The position numbers and the translations under genes were made by a program. The notes beneath the pieces are model-generated. The model had not been told where the DNA came from, did not search any database, and saw only the letters and a list, made by a program, of their open reading frames with translations. 64,000 bases of DNA from Parietaria judaica (taxonomy: Eukaryota; Streptophyta; Magnoliopsida; Rosales; Urticaceae), in the NCBI GenBank assembly GCA_954871525.1, contig OX940863.1:41030501-41094500 (forward strand). The letters run 5' to 3'. Shown piece after piece: positions 50,594 to 63,978 of the stretch; position 1 is the stretch's first letter; each line of letters begins with the position of its first letter.

Positions 50594-50673
50594 AGAATGG
50601 AGAATGAACGGCCAAGATGATCCCAACAAGAGGTGCGATCCGATTGGGTGAAGGAACTCGTCCTCGAATTGTG

Positions 50674-50684
50674 ATTGGGCCACG
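50674..50684 (+). promoter_or_regulatory. ERSE-II element of BiP
   Basis: ATTGG-G-CCACG is an exact match to ERSE-II (ATTGG-N-CCACG), the ER-stress response element known in plant BiP promoters and recognised by NF-Y with bZIP28/60. It is 65 bp upstream of the TATA box. Confidence 0.88.
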
Positions 50685-50748
50685 TCACAGGGGATGACAT
50701 GTTCGCTCGGTCCGGTGCGTGTCACTGCAACGTAGACGTGAACAGCCC

Positions 50749-50755
50749 TATAAAA
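50749..50755 (+). promoter_or_regulatory. TATA box of BiP
   Basis: TATAAAA within CCCTATAAAAGCC, 133 bp before the ATG and in a good position for a 5' UTR of about 100 bp. Confidence 0.85.
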
Positions 50756-50887
50756 GCCTCTGAGACCCACGCGCGTATTCAGAATTCAGATTGTTGCAAC
50801 ACACGATCATCAATCAAACAACCCAACTCACATTTCGAAGCCATTCGTTCCTCCTTGCAGCAGAGTTGTTGCTTTGCTTCGGACGCC

Positions 50888-53735
<2,848 letters not shown>

Positions 53736-54052
53736 AAGAGAAGAGATAGGAGAGGAGAGAGATAGAGCATAGAGATCTCTTTATTGTGGTTACGAGGGGA
53801 GTCGAATTTGATTTTTGTTTGTTATTTGAGTTGAAGATACTCGTAATTTCTTCTTTTAATCTTAGACAACTTATAATTCTCTTTGATTTTATCAAACTTT
53901 TTCTTAAAATCAAGTTATATTAATTTGTTGTCCTATCTTGTTCACTTAAATAAGATTGTATGTATTTGCGATCTATATAAATTTAGTTTAGTATCAAATT
54001 AAAAAAATACTATACATAGAAAATATACATAGAAAATATAGGCCTTTAAAAA
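53736..54052 (+). other. BiP 3' UTR and flank
   Basis: Starts purine-rich (GAGAGATAGAG), then T-rich sequence suited to a 3' UTR. The poly(A) site is not fixed. Short repeats of ATACATAGAAAAT lie at about 54012-54040. The TSD of the MITE (CTTTAAAAA) is at 54044-54052. Confidence 0.6.
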
Positions 54053-54308
54053 GGAAAGTTACATAAAATAACCTTTAAATACATTACAAATTCTATATTA
54101 ATACTAACCTTCAAGTTGTTATCAAAATACTCTTAATATTGTCCATTTTTTAAGACGATATATGTCTATCTTTCAGGATTAATACGTCTTGAAAAATGGA
54201 CAGTATTAGGGGTATTTTTGTATTTGAAAAGGTTATTTTAAGAATTATGAAAATTTGAAGGTTAATAATAGAATTTGTAGTGTATTGGGATTATTTTATG
54301 AAGTTTCC
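54053..54308. mobile_element. Mutator-like MITE (256 bp)
   Basis: Long imperfect terminal inverted repeats: left GGAAAGTTACATAAAATAAC, right end reverse complement GGAAACTTCATAAAATAATC, with inverted similarity continuing for about 65 bp. The 9 bp TSD CTTTAAAAA is at 54044-54052 and 54309-54317, as expected for Mutator-type transposition. An inner inverted pair (GTCCATTTTT / AAAAATGGAC) is also present. No coding capacity. Confidence 0.88.
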
Positions 54309-54317
54309 CTTTAAAAA

Positions 54318-54489
54318 TGGGAGACTTGCTCGAGAAAGAGTTTCTATAAGCAAGAGCTTGAGAGAGTCATTTGAGAGAATTTATCTAAGCAATTTGGAAT
54401 CAAATTGGAATCATTTTCCTCATAAAATAAGAGGGGTATTTATAGAAAACAAAGGTAGCGCCCTTTAAAAAAATAGTAATTAAAAAAAA
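54318..54489. other. Unassigned 170 bp next to MITE
   Basis: No ORF. The minus strand has CTATAAATACCCC near 54430 followed by CT-rich leader-like sequence, so it may be a fragment of an LTR promoter region. Confidence 0.35.
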
Positions 54490-55643
54490 AAGGGTTTTAA
54501 TGCTCGAAGCTGGATTAACGTAGAACCTTGCCACGGTTCGAGCCCAAGGCTGGACTCTGTGGTCGCGTGGTTAATCGGAATGGAGTCAACGAGGGTTGAC
54601 TAGAGGTCGTCCTAGCTAAGGCGAATCCTTCGTCTTGGATGAGCCTCTGCGCTGTTTCTAGCGATTCTTGATGTTTTCCTTCCTCGGCGACGTCCCAGTG
54701 GCGAGGGAGGGCATGCAAAAAAGAAAATATCGATGCTACACCCCGTTATTATAGCAAGGCTGCCTACGTACCCCATTGTAGTCAAGAAAGATCAGGTCAT
54801 CACGTAATTCATCGTGAGTGGTAAATGTAGGAATGACGAGGTGATTTATGTCGTCGTTGGAGCCGATAATGGCAGTGCGGGGGTGACTGTCACGTATGGA
54901 GAGGGTACATGAAGTGACGGCGCGAGAGAGACCATTGCAGAGAGCGAGGGTATTACCATCGAGGTGACGAGGGACGAAGAAGGTTGGGCGAGACCAGGCC
55001 CAGGTCGAGGTATAACTCGAATACCTAGCGAGCCGCATAGCGACATTTGTCCGGAACTTTGTCCCTGTCAAGTGCGGACTCGAGGATGATCTGCGTGACG
55101 AGGACCCTTGATGAACAAGTCCCTTCCTTCCGGTACTTTGAGGGGAATGGGATTTTTCCTGAGCGGCGAGAGAGAGAGAGAGAGAATATTTGAAATGATG
55201 AAATGAGGGCCTCAATTTATACGGGAAATGTGTAACCACTTTTCCACCTTTTAGGGGGATCAAAAGGGAATATTCCCTAAATATTCTCCCCCAAATTCGT
55301 GGTCACCCTTGCCATGGGGAGCTCATCGGGCTTCCTTGCCACGCAGGGTGGTTGTCGGGCAAGTTTAGCTTGTCCGTCGCCTCGGAGTTCTTCAGGGGTT
55401 CCGTGAGCGTGTCTGTCAGGTCCTACGGCGTCTTTGAAGCGTCCTTGGTGTCCCGTTGAGCTTGAATTGTCTTGTTTCTTGACTGTGAATTTATGCATTG
55501 TAAAGTCTTGTAGGCGATGGGCTGCACGTCGTCAGTGGGGGCTGGTTATGCTGAAGACCTTGACGTTAACTTGGTCCAAGGGGGGTCGCCATCGCAAGAG
55601 GAGCTTGCCCGGGCGAGGGGGTTGTCGTTGACTAAGTTAACAG
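54490..55643 (-). repeat. Gypsy LTR G4 (part), minus strand
   Basis: Parallels the G2 LTR in order: a TATA-like CGTATAAATTGAGG (minus, near 55220), a GTACGTAGGCAGCC motif near 54775, TTTTTTGCATGCCCTCCCTCG near 54710, and a GTTGACT/AAGGTTCTACGTTAATCC tail. The left boundary (about 54490-54510, inner end ...GCTTCGAGCA) is uncertain. On the right it is interrupted at AACAG by the old LTR-1-like insertion and resumes at 63800. A minus-strand frame at 54736-55263 is open but is probably an LTR artefact. Confidence 0.6.
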
Positions 55644-56643
55644 AGTTGGGAATATAATCGTCCCCTCCGTCATATCTCGGGATGGGCCCTCGATCCATTT
55701 GGGTAACCTTTAAAAATACTTTTCAAGGAAAAGCCCATTTTACACTTTCTGATGTTACTTTCCTTACTAGGACCGAGCATCGGGATACTGGAGATCTGGC
55801 CGGATAAATAATTAGTTAATTAATGAACACAAAATTATTAAGTCTAGTCACAGAAATAAGTAAAGCAATAAAAGGTTTGCATTTATTTACCCAATGCATA
55901 AGGGCGTACCTCTTTACTCACGATGACTTCTACTGCGCTTTCTGAATTTGGGCAGAGCTTCAACTGGAGTTGAGATCGCGCCTTAGGAGGTTGAGCAGAG
56001 ATTCCGGCGGTCTTGCTTCACGCCAAGGAAACTCCCACAACCTTCCGAGATATTCTCCTGAACTCGTCGCACGCAAAGCGTGGGCTTCGTCGACGAAACT
56101 TCATTGCTTTTCAGCCTATGCGATTTCTGACCTCTCGGGAATAGAATTTCCTTAAGCCGAACTTTCTAGAGAGGGAGAGAATTTCCAGAGCTTCACTATA
56201 ACAAGAGAGCTCAAATTTTTTAAGAAGAGAAGTGTCTTGGAAATGTGAAATGAGCCTGGTATTTATAGGAAAAACCATGCACACAATTTCCATGTATAAA
56301 TGAATCAATTATTCTTAGTGAGTATATTACCAAATCAATCAAAGACTTTCCAACCTTCCATGAATGGGATAAATCGAAATCCGTATGATTAATGTACCAA
56401 AGATTTAATTTCATGCAATTCAAATAATTACCAAGAAAATCAAATACCTACCATGTAAGGCATTTTCGAATTTCCTTCATTATTTTAATAATGGAATCGA
56501 TTTTATTCAATTAAAATAAATACAATTAATTTCCATTCCGTCCCATGAATAGGGCATGTCGAAATTCTTATAATATTTTAACCAAAAATTAATTAAAATT
56601 AAATCAATTAAGATGACATGTAATTCATTGTCATTTCCTTATT
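55644..56643 (-). repeat. Old diverged LTR-1-like LTR, left part
   Basis: Starts AGTTGGGAAT (from TGTTGGG) after the TSD AACAG (55639-55643). It contains the conserved GTTTGCATTTAT(T)ACCCAATGCATAAGG block (about 55876-55905), cognate to 32776-32806, and ATTTATAGG with GAGCC near 56255. Much more diverged than the other LTR-1 copies. Continues at 62370. Confidence 0.78.
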
Positions 56644-56679
56644 TGTAATTAACCTTCCAATAAAATAATATCATGATAC

Positions 56680-57979
56680 ATGACAGGCACGGGATCACGG
56701 AAGACATCGGACCCTATTGGAGAACCTCCATCAAACCAGCCCGAGGTCAATCCGGCCATCCAGCCGCAAGACTCCGCAGTGAAGGCAATGATGGAAAGCA
56801 TCCTGAAGCAAATCGAGAAGGGAAATGAAACCAATGAGGAATTCCAGAAGAACCTGGAGGACCTGAATTCAAACCAATCCCGGATAGAAGGAATGCTCAC
56901 GGAGGTGATGGGCTCGATTCGTTCCCAGCTTTCCATTTCGCCGAAACATAATACCGGGAAGGATCCTAGATTTTTCAGAATCTTAGGATACCTCTGGATC
57001 CACCAAAGTGAGAAACACCGCGTCCGCAAGCACAGGTAACACAATCCCCAGAGGAAACCGTGGATAACCCAATGACAGAATGACTTCCCAAGGGAACAAT
57101 CCCCAGGGACACCCCAGTCTCGGCCCAAGGCCACCATCGAACGAAGGCGGAGTCAATAACCCTCAGGGGGACTCCGATTTCCATACCCCGGTCAAATAGA
57201 ACGTGGTGCGAGATGTGGAAAATCAGATACCACCTCAACCACCGCAAGGATCGAGATACATCCGAGTCGGGGATACTGTCAGTAACCCCATTCGAGAAGA
57301 AAATGGTGGAATGTCTCCACCACCAAACATCGGAGGCACGGACGAAGCAAACTTCCTCGTACATCCCAACCAGCCGTTCCAAACTTGGCTAAGGTAATTA
57401 AAGGAAACTGTCAAAGAGGTCCGCACTGAAGTAAAAACTGTAAACTCAAAAGTCCACAAGGCCACCTTGGATGCCCCCGTGATCGACCGCCTCGTCAAGA
57501 AATCGATGTGCACCCCTTTCATGCCTCAGATCACTAACGTGAAGATCAGAGACATTGGGAGGGTGAATATCTCCCGCTATGACGGGAAAACGGATCGTAG
57601 AGCACGTCTCCGCGCCTTCCAGATCGCGATGGTTGGAGCAAACCTCGAGCCAGCACAACGAGATGCTGGACAATGTCAAATCTTCACTGAAAACCTGGTA
57701 GAAACGGCCCTCGATTGGTTCTCCGAATTGGAGACTTATTCTATCGGCTCGTTCGATCAACTAACAACAACCTTCTTGAAGCATTTCTCAATGTTCATGG
57801 AAACAGAAACGAGAGTGGCCCAACTGTCTGCCCTGCAGCAGTTAAAGGATGAGCCACTTCAAAGTTTTATTTCCAGGTTCAAGGAGGTACTATCTCGCTT
57901 GTACCCTTGTATTACTCCATTGACTCCGCAGGACCTGCAAAACATGAGCATGTCAGAAGAAGAGCCCATAAAGGGATAA
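56680..57979 (+). pseudogene. Gypsy gag of element G3, broken
   Basis: Starts MTGTGSRKTSDPIGE with a coiled coil (MMESILKQIEKGNETNEEFQ), then frameshifts and stops (57039, between 57182 and 57203, and 57397). The core at 57467-57979 is open: MDAPVIDRLVKKSMCTPFMP, VNISRYDGKTDRRARLRAFQ, ALDWFSELETYSIGSFDQL, LQSFISRFKEVLSRLYP. This is close in layout to the G0 gag (EIDRLVREARVTPF ... LSQYKG). No zinc knuckle or pol follows; sequence passes directly into the antisense ORF at 58041. A pol-less Tat-type derivative. Confidence 0.87.
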
Positions 57980-58040
57980 CGAGGTGAAACCACCTCGCAT
58001 TAATCTTCACACCTCGTGCCAGGACGCTCACCTTGGACGT

Positions 58041-58370
58041 TCAAAGGAACGGCTGGGATCGGCTGGCCTCTTCACCTCGGAACCTCCAATAACCCGAGCT
58101 CTTGATCCTGGCAATCGGGAAATCCGCCCAGTTTAGCCCGTCCTTGGGGATGAGCTTCTTCTTGATGATGCGAAACCTCGAATCCGCTTCCGGAACAGCC
58201 AGTTTACCTGACAAGCAAAACAGGAAAATCAAACGTGGTGAATAAGGGCAAATACACCTCGGAACTTGCAAGAACAAACAAAAACAAGGGCCTAATGCCC
58301 ACATCAGCCATAACTCCACTCCGGAAACCTCGCCCCCCCTGGCCGAGTGTCCCTTAGAGGAGGAAGACAT
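58041..58370 (-). pseudogene. Antisense ORF of G3 with probable intron
   Basis: The minus strand opens at 58370 (MSSSSKGHSARGG...). After a hydrophobic, intron-like stretch comes a coding-looking part LAVPEADSRFRIIKKKLIPK, DGLNWADFPIARIKSSGYW. A good acceptor TGCTTGTCAG lies just before GTAAACTGG (about 58205). A candidate donor is GCGAG/GTTTCC near 58325. A minus-strand TATA box (CTTATAAACTC, about 58447-58457) sits some 80 bp upstream of the ATG. Antisense ORFs between pol and the 3' LTR are known in some Tat elements; here pol has been lost. Function unknown. Confidence 0.5.
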
Positions 58371-58953
58371 TTTATGAGAGAAGAAGAAGCCGAAGTGGGA
58401 GAAAACGCAGAGAAAGAATGAAAAACAAATTGGAAGGGAATGCTGAGTTTATAAGAAAAAAATCTCACCTCAAACCCATTTTCTCGAACCACGATCTTCA
58501 GGAAATCACCGTGCAATGATGGTAACCGCGGAGTTAATGGGATTATATAATCCCCATCACGTCCGTAATCTTTGTTTTAGTTGGGATACAAGAGGTTTTC
58601 AATCCGTTGTCAAATCAATGCTCCCATTAGCTTAAAGCTCGGCGTGAAGGATCGAGGCCAAAATCACACACGCTAGACCAATATGTGGCTTCCACGTGTC
58701 CCTGCCATGCACGAAGGAAAAAATCCCTCAAACTGGTTCAATTACATTTCAATATGGATTATTTCCACCTTGACCAAATCAACTTTCATAGGAAAAATTC
58801 AAAATTTTGCCCGCTAAAGCCATTTTTCCCTACCTCGAATTTTTAAGATGATGCGAAACATTTTCAAATATATAATTCAAGGATAGTAAAATGGAATCAT
58901 CAACGCACTGAAGTCGACCAATTGTCTCACATTTGATGCACTGGGGGGCTTAT
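58371..58953 (+). other. G3 3' spacer and polypurine tract
   Basis: Holds the leader and TATA box of the antisense ORF on the minus strand, then AT-rich spacer. It ends in GCACTGGGGGGCTTAT (about 58938-58953), the PPT. Confidence 0.65.
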
Positions 58954-59168
58954 TGTTGATGTGGGACTTCGTCCCATCAAGAAAACGACAATAAAAACAT
59001 TTCCTGCTCCAAAACGACATCCGGATCTCCTTGGGATTATACGACATCTATCAAAATCGTCATAGCACACGACATGGGCTTTAGCATGAAGGCAGCCCAT
59101 TACACCAAGGAAAGCCCATTCAAGACCAAGCAACACACACTCCGTGGATCAGTCTTCGATGACCAAGT
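58954..59168 (+). repeat. 3' LTR of G3, first part
   Basis: Starts TGTTGATGTGGGACTTCG after the PPT and is interrupted at CAAGT (59164-59168) by the solo LTR-1. Confidence 0.8.
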
Positions 59169-61110
59169 TGTTGGACATATGTGTCCTTAAACAAGATATT
59201 TTTATCCATTTGTAAAAGATTATGACAAGTCGTTGAATAAAGATGATGCTTATTATGATAATCTTATTATAATTTCTGGTAGAGTAAAATAGAATGTTTG
59301 ATCCTTAGTTCATACAGGATGCAATTGTGTTATTATTATCACAACAGAGTCAATGTGAGGAAGAATTAATAATCATAATAAATGAACTTAAAATGTCCGT
59401 GACCTGATTAACTGGGTGGGAGCCCATTAATCGTATAAGGTCATTAATGTGACTAAGTGATAATCCTATTCTTAATTTTGTGTGTGTCACACTCACTAGA
59501 AGTGCATTAAGTATGAAGTGTCTTCATACTGGACTGGACCTGACTTAAACTCCGGAAGTTATCATATATGACCGTCACTGATAACTTGGAGTTGAGTCAC
59601 TAGTAGATGATCAAATGGATATTCGATCTAAGTCCTGAGTGATCTTGAGTCCGAGCTGCTGGCTTGATTGTTCTTTGATTTAACCGTTAAAGAACACAAT
59701 ATATTACCGTTGTTCCCAACACTATTATTTTGGGAACATGATAGTCAGCAGTAAGGGTAGCTTGGTCATAGAGATGGGCATCACACAGCTCTCTTCAGAG
59801 TCATGATGAATCCCTTGATTGTCGGTGGTGAGAAGTGAGAGATACCCGTGAACATCTTATGAATCAAAACCATAAGTGGGTTACTCATGATATTACCGAC
59901 TGATTCAAGGATGAAAATGCAATGAGGGGCATAACGGTAGAAACCGCCTGCTCATGTGTGGATCATCAAGTGAAAGATCAATAACCCGAATTTGATTGTA
60001 TCAATGGACACTCTGCTGTAATTAAGGGAATAATATATACTGTATCACTAAAGAGTGCAACCTCGGGTTTATAGTGGAATATCACCTAGGTTTGACGAAC
60101 ACCCTAGCAGTTCGTTGGAGCTTAAGTGATACAGGTCCATGGTCCCCAGGATAGCTCCGTAACGGATGATACGTACGTGATAAAAACATTTTGAAATGTT
60201 TTTAAGACCATTTGGCAAGACTCATAAAACTGAAGTCTATGACAGATATCAGATAGTTTTATCAGTAGCGTGGCAAAAGTACCATATCTTGGTAACCAAA
60301 ATTAACTGACAAAATAAAGTAGAATTTGGATTTTCTGTCAAAATAAAGTTGTTGGAAATTAAATTCTAAGAAACTTTGCTTTTGGAACCGAGTTGTTTCG
60401 ATGTACGGTTTGTGATTTATAGAATTTCTAAGTTTGTGATCGTTTTGGTAAACTATGAAATTAAATCACATGTCACGAATTTAAATGATGGTGTGACACC
60501 ATGACATTTGAATGTGTGATATTGAGATAAAAGAATATTAATATGATTTAATTATTCGAATTTGATTATTAATATATTATTAATAATTAATCAATAATTA
60601 ATAGATTTATATTAATATGTAAATAATATATATTTATATATATTATAAATGTAGAAATCGAATTATGCCTTGGAATGTGGAACCATATACATTCGAATGG
60701 ATAGACTTTGGTCTTTTCATTATTGCGGCAAAAGTACCAAATGTTTTGGTATTTGAGAAAAACCCTAAAATCAATATAATCCATTAGATCGGTTATGATT
60801 TAATATCAACCGTTGTATTAGGATAATTGTTATATTCGAAATTAATAACTTGGTGACCAAGTTTTGATTTTCGAATATAGCCAATTAATTATATCCGTTT
60901 GATCGGTCTAAGATTTAATCTTTACCGTCGGATTGGAAATTAATTAATTATATATAATATAAATTATTTTCGAATTATAGTTTTGGATAAATTCGAATTT
61001 GATTTTTATTAAATATCTTAATATTTGATGTTATCCTAAACTAATTTGATCCATTAGATCGGTTTAAAGATTTATCTCAACCGTTGGATCTAGATATTTA
61101 GAATTCAAAA

Positions 61111-61154
<44 letters not shown>

Positions 61155-61913
61155 TCGAATTTTATAAGATAATATTGGATTTTTGATTTTATCCAAATCT
61201 TTTTTATTTAATTAAATCCCTAATTAATTATATCCATTGGATTTAGATAAGATTAAATCTAGACCATTGGATTGAAATAATTAATTATATTTAATTAAAA
61301 TAATTCGAAATTAGGGAGAGAATTTCTCTAATTTGGTTACAGTCTGAGCGTATAAATAGGAGGCTCATTCAACACATTTTTCACACATTTCCCCAGAGAA
61401 AAATTCGAACTCTCCCTCTCCCTCAGGGTATGCGAATTTTCTCTCTGATCTCTCTTTCTGGTTCGGCTTAAGAGACTTAGTTCTCTGGAAGCTTAAAAAG
61501 AACCATTCGTTTAAATTTAGCGACGGAGTTCTGCTGGCGAAGCCCACGCTTCGGTACGAGGAATCCAGGAGAATATCCCGGAAGATCACGGGTGTTTCCC
61601 TCAGCACCGGCGGAGCCCTGCCCGATTCAGAACGCGCAGCCGGAAGTCGTCAATGGAGGTACGGCCTTATGCATTGGGTTAATTAATGCAACCATTTACT
61701 GCTTTCTATTTATTTCCTATAAAGACTAGATTATTAATAATGATTTATGAATATTAAATTGCATGATATTTATTGGGTCTTGGAATATGGTTATTATCCG
61801 ATTCTCGGTCCGTTGATCGGATAACATATTTTCCGCTTAAAATAATTTTTTAAATGTTACCTGGACGGTCCGAAGGCACAAATCGTGATAATCAACGCGT
61901 TTTACCCCCAACA
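59169..61913 (+). mobile_element. Solo LTR-1 (subfamily A, 2745 bp)
   Basis: Starts TGTTGGACATATGTGTCC and ends TTTTACCCCCAACA. Perfect TSD CAAGT at 59164-59168 and 61914-61918. TATAAATA at 61351-61358 and an (AT)n run at about 61113-61151. It is a complete LTR with no internal sequence. It interrupts the G3 LTR. Confidence 0.95.
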
Positions 61914-62369
61914 CAAGTAGCCCATAAGACTAGGCACGTATCCTCTAAGCTGACCAGTCCAAGCAGCTGCCACATCACTGCACGAAGAAACGAAGACCTA
62001 GCACTACGGGCTTAACTTTACACGTGGCGTTCCAACAAGGCACGAGGAGGAAAGCTTTGTCTTATAGCCGTTGAATATCTTTAGGAAAGGGAACGTTGTG
62101 TTTAGGTTGTAAATAGGAGCATAAGATGTCAATCAAAGGACATGATCATTTTTCTTTTACAAGCTATCTTACTGTTACACTCTGTATTCATCTTGTGATC
62201 AAGAAACAATATTTCTTTTTATTCGTATCTCTCAATTCACCTGTTATTCATCATATTCGCCATTTTGACCGAAGTGCATTCACTACGAAATATTGAGATC
62301 CATCACTCTTCAAGTTACAACAAAGTGCAATCACTTCGTGACAGTTGGTTGTGATTATTCACGTCAACA
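61914..62369 (+). repeat. 3' LTR of G3, second part
   Basis: Resumes after the solo LTR. It contains GTTGTAAATAGGAGC near 62106 (promoter/leader-like) and ends ATTCACGTCAACA, matching the TGTTGATG start as an inverted LTR terminus. Following bases TTATT may be the TSD; a TTATT also occurs at 56639-56643 followed by TG, at the left edge of G3. Confidence 0.75.
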
Positions 62370-63794
62370 TTATTCCATGATTAAAATATTACCTAATATG
62401 TTTCCATGATAAATAAATAATTAATAAAATATGATAAGGAAAAAACCTAGTGGGCTTATCCACCAAGGCTTGGTCAAATTCCCTCTCTCATAATTACCTA
62501 ATATTAAATCGTAATGGACCAAGCCGATTTATTTGATCCCCAAGTAAGTTTATGGATTAACATAATGTTATATCATGATCTACAATTCATAATTTTTTCC
62601 TATATCTCTTACACATAAACTCATAGAAGAAAAAACTCTTAAAATTAAAATTTGTACAACATTTTGACAATTTATTCCATTTTTGACTTTTTTCGATTAA
62701 CTATTTTCCGGGCAAACTTTAGGTACTTTTGTCGCAAGATATTGAAACGTTCCAAAACTTGACACAAGCTTCAGATTTAATTGCTATATCATATATTATA
62801 ATAACAAATATTCTAATTGTACGATTTGTCCTTACGGAGCTATCCTGGGACCACGGACCCACATCACTTAAGCTCCAACGGACAAGTCTGTTAAATCCGG
62901 TGTTGCTCAACAAAAAACCCGAAGTTGTACTCTTTAGTGGTGCGAATAATATATTCTTTTATCTTAAAGGTGTCCAGTGATATAATCAAATTTTGGTTAT
63001 TAATCTTTCACTTGACGATTCACACTTATGCAGGCGATTTACTGTTTAGCCCCTTAGTGCTTTTCTTCCTGAATTCCATAGGTGGTATTGTAAACGACTC
63101 ACTTACGATTACGAGTCCTAAGCTGCTTATGAGTCTCGTATTACTTCTCACGAGCGACAATTTGGGGAATCATCTTGACTTAATAAAAGGCTATGTGATA
63201 TCCATATCTATGATCGAGCTACCATTCCCTGTCAACTATCATGTTCCCAAAATAGCAGCATTGGGAACTACAATATTTATTTATTTAACATATAAATCAA
63301 AGAACAATCAAGTCAACAATCGGGCTTCAAGATCACTTCAGGATTTAGATTAATTACCATTTGATCATCTTTTACGACTTAATTCAAAGTTGTCAGTGAC
63401 GGTCTTAGTTGAACAACAATAAGAATTTAGTCAAGTACTATCCAGCTCGAAGACACTTCGTATTTAATGCACTTAATGGGTATGACACAGATATCTATCC
63501 AGAATAAGATTTTCTCCATTTAGTCGCATTAATGACTTTAGCAATTAAGGGCTCCCTCCTGCTTAATTAAGTCACGGATACATTTTAGTTCATTTATTGC
63601 ATTTATTAATTCTTCCTCACATTGAATCTGGTATAAATTGCAATTGAATTCAATTATGAATTATATATAAACATTCGATTATAAATAAAGAATTGTAGAA
63701 ACGATTATCATAATAAGTGCCTTCTTTATTACGAGTGATGTCATAATCTTTTACAATGGGTGAATAAATCTTGTTTAAGAGCAAATGCCTAACA
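62370..63794 (-). repeat. Old diverged LTR-1-like LTR, right part
   Basis: Continues the LTR split by G3. Matches in order the reverse-strand LTR-1 (for example 62835-62880 to 34490-34545, and 62990-63040 to 34655-34705). It ends AAATGCCTAACA at 63794, then TSD AACAG (63795-63799), matching the left TSD at 55639-55643. Confidence 0.85.
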
Positions 63795-63978
63795 AACAGG
63801 AGGCCACCCTGTTTGTTATATATAAACATTCGATTATAAATAAAGAATTTTTAGAAACGATTATCATAATAAGTGCCTTCTTTATTAAGAGTGATGTCAT
63901 AATCTTTTACAATGGGTAAATAAATCTTGTTTAAGGGCAAATGTCTAACAAACAGGAGGCCTCCCTCGCCAGACGCGC
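63660..63978. repeat. 155-156 bp tandem duplication of the LTR end
   Basis: The stretch from TATATATAAACATTCG through the LTR terminus CTAACA, TSD AACAG and GAGGCC occurs twice (AACATTCG at about 63670 and 63825; AACAGGAGGC at 63795 and 63951). It therefore includes the flank and arose after insertion. Confidence 0.9.

Noticed and set aside
54736..55263. 175-residue minus-strand frame
   Set aside because: Lies in the G4 LTR across its TATA and leader region; no recognisable domain and probably chance.
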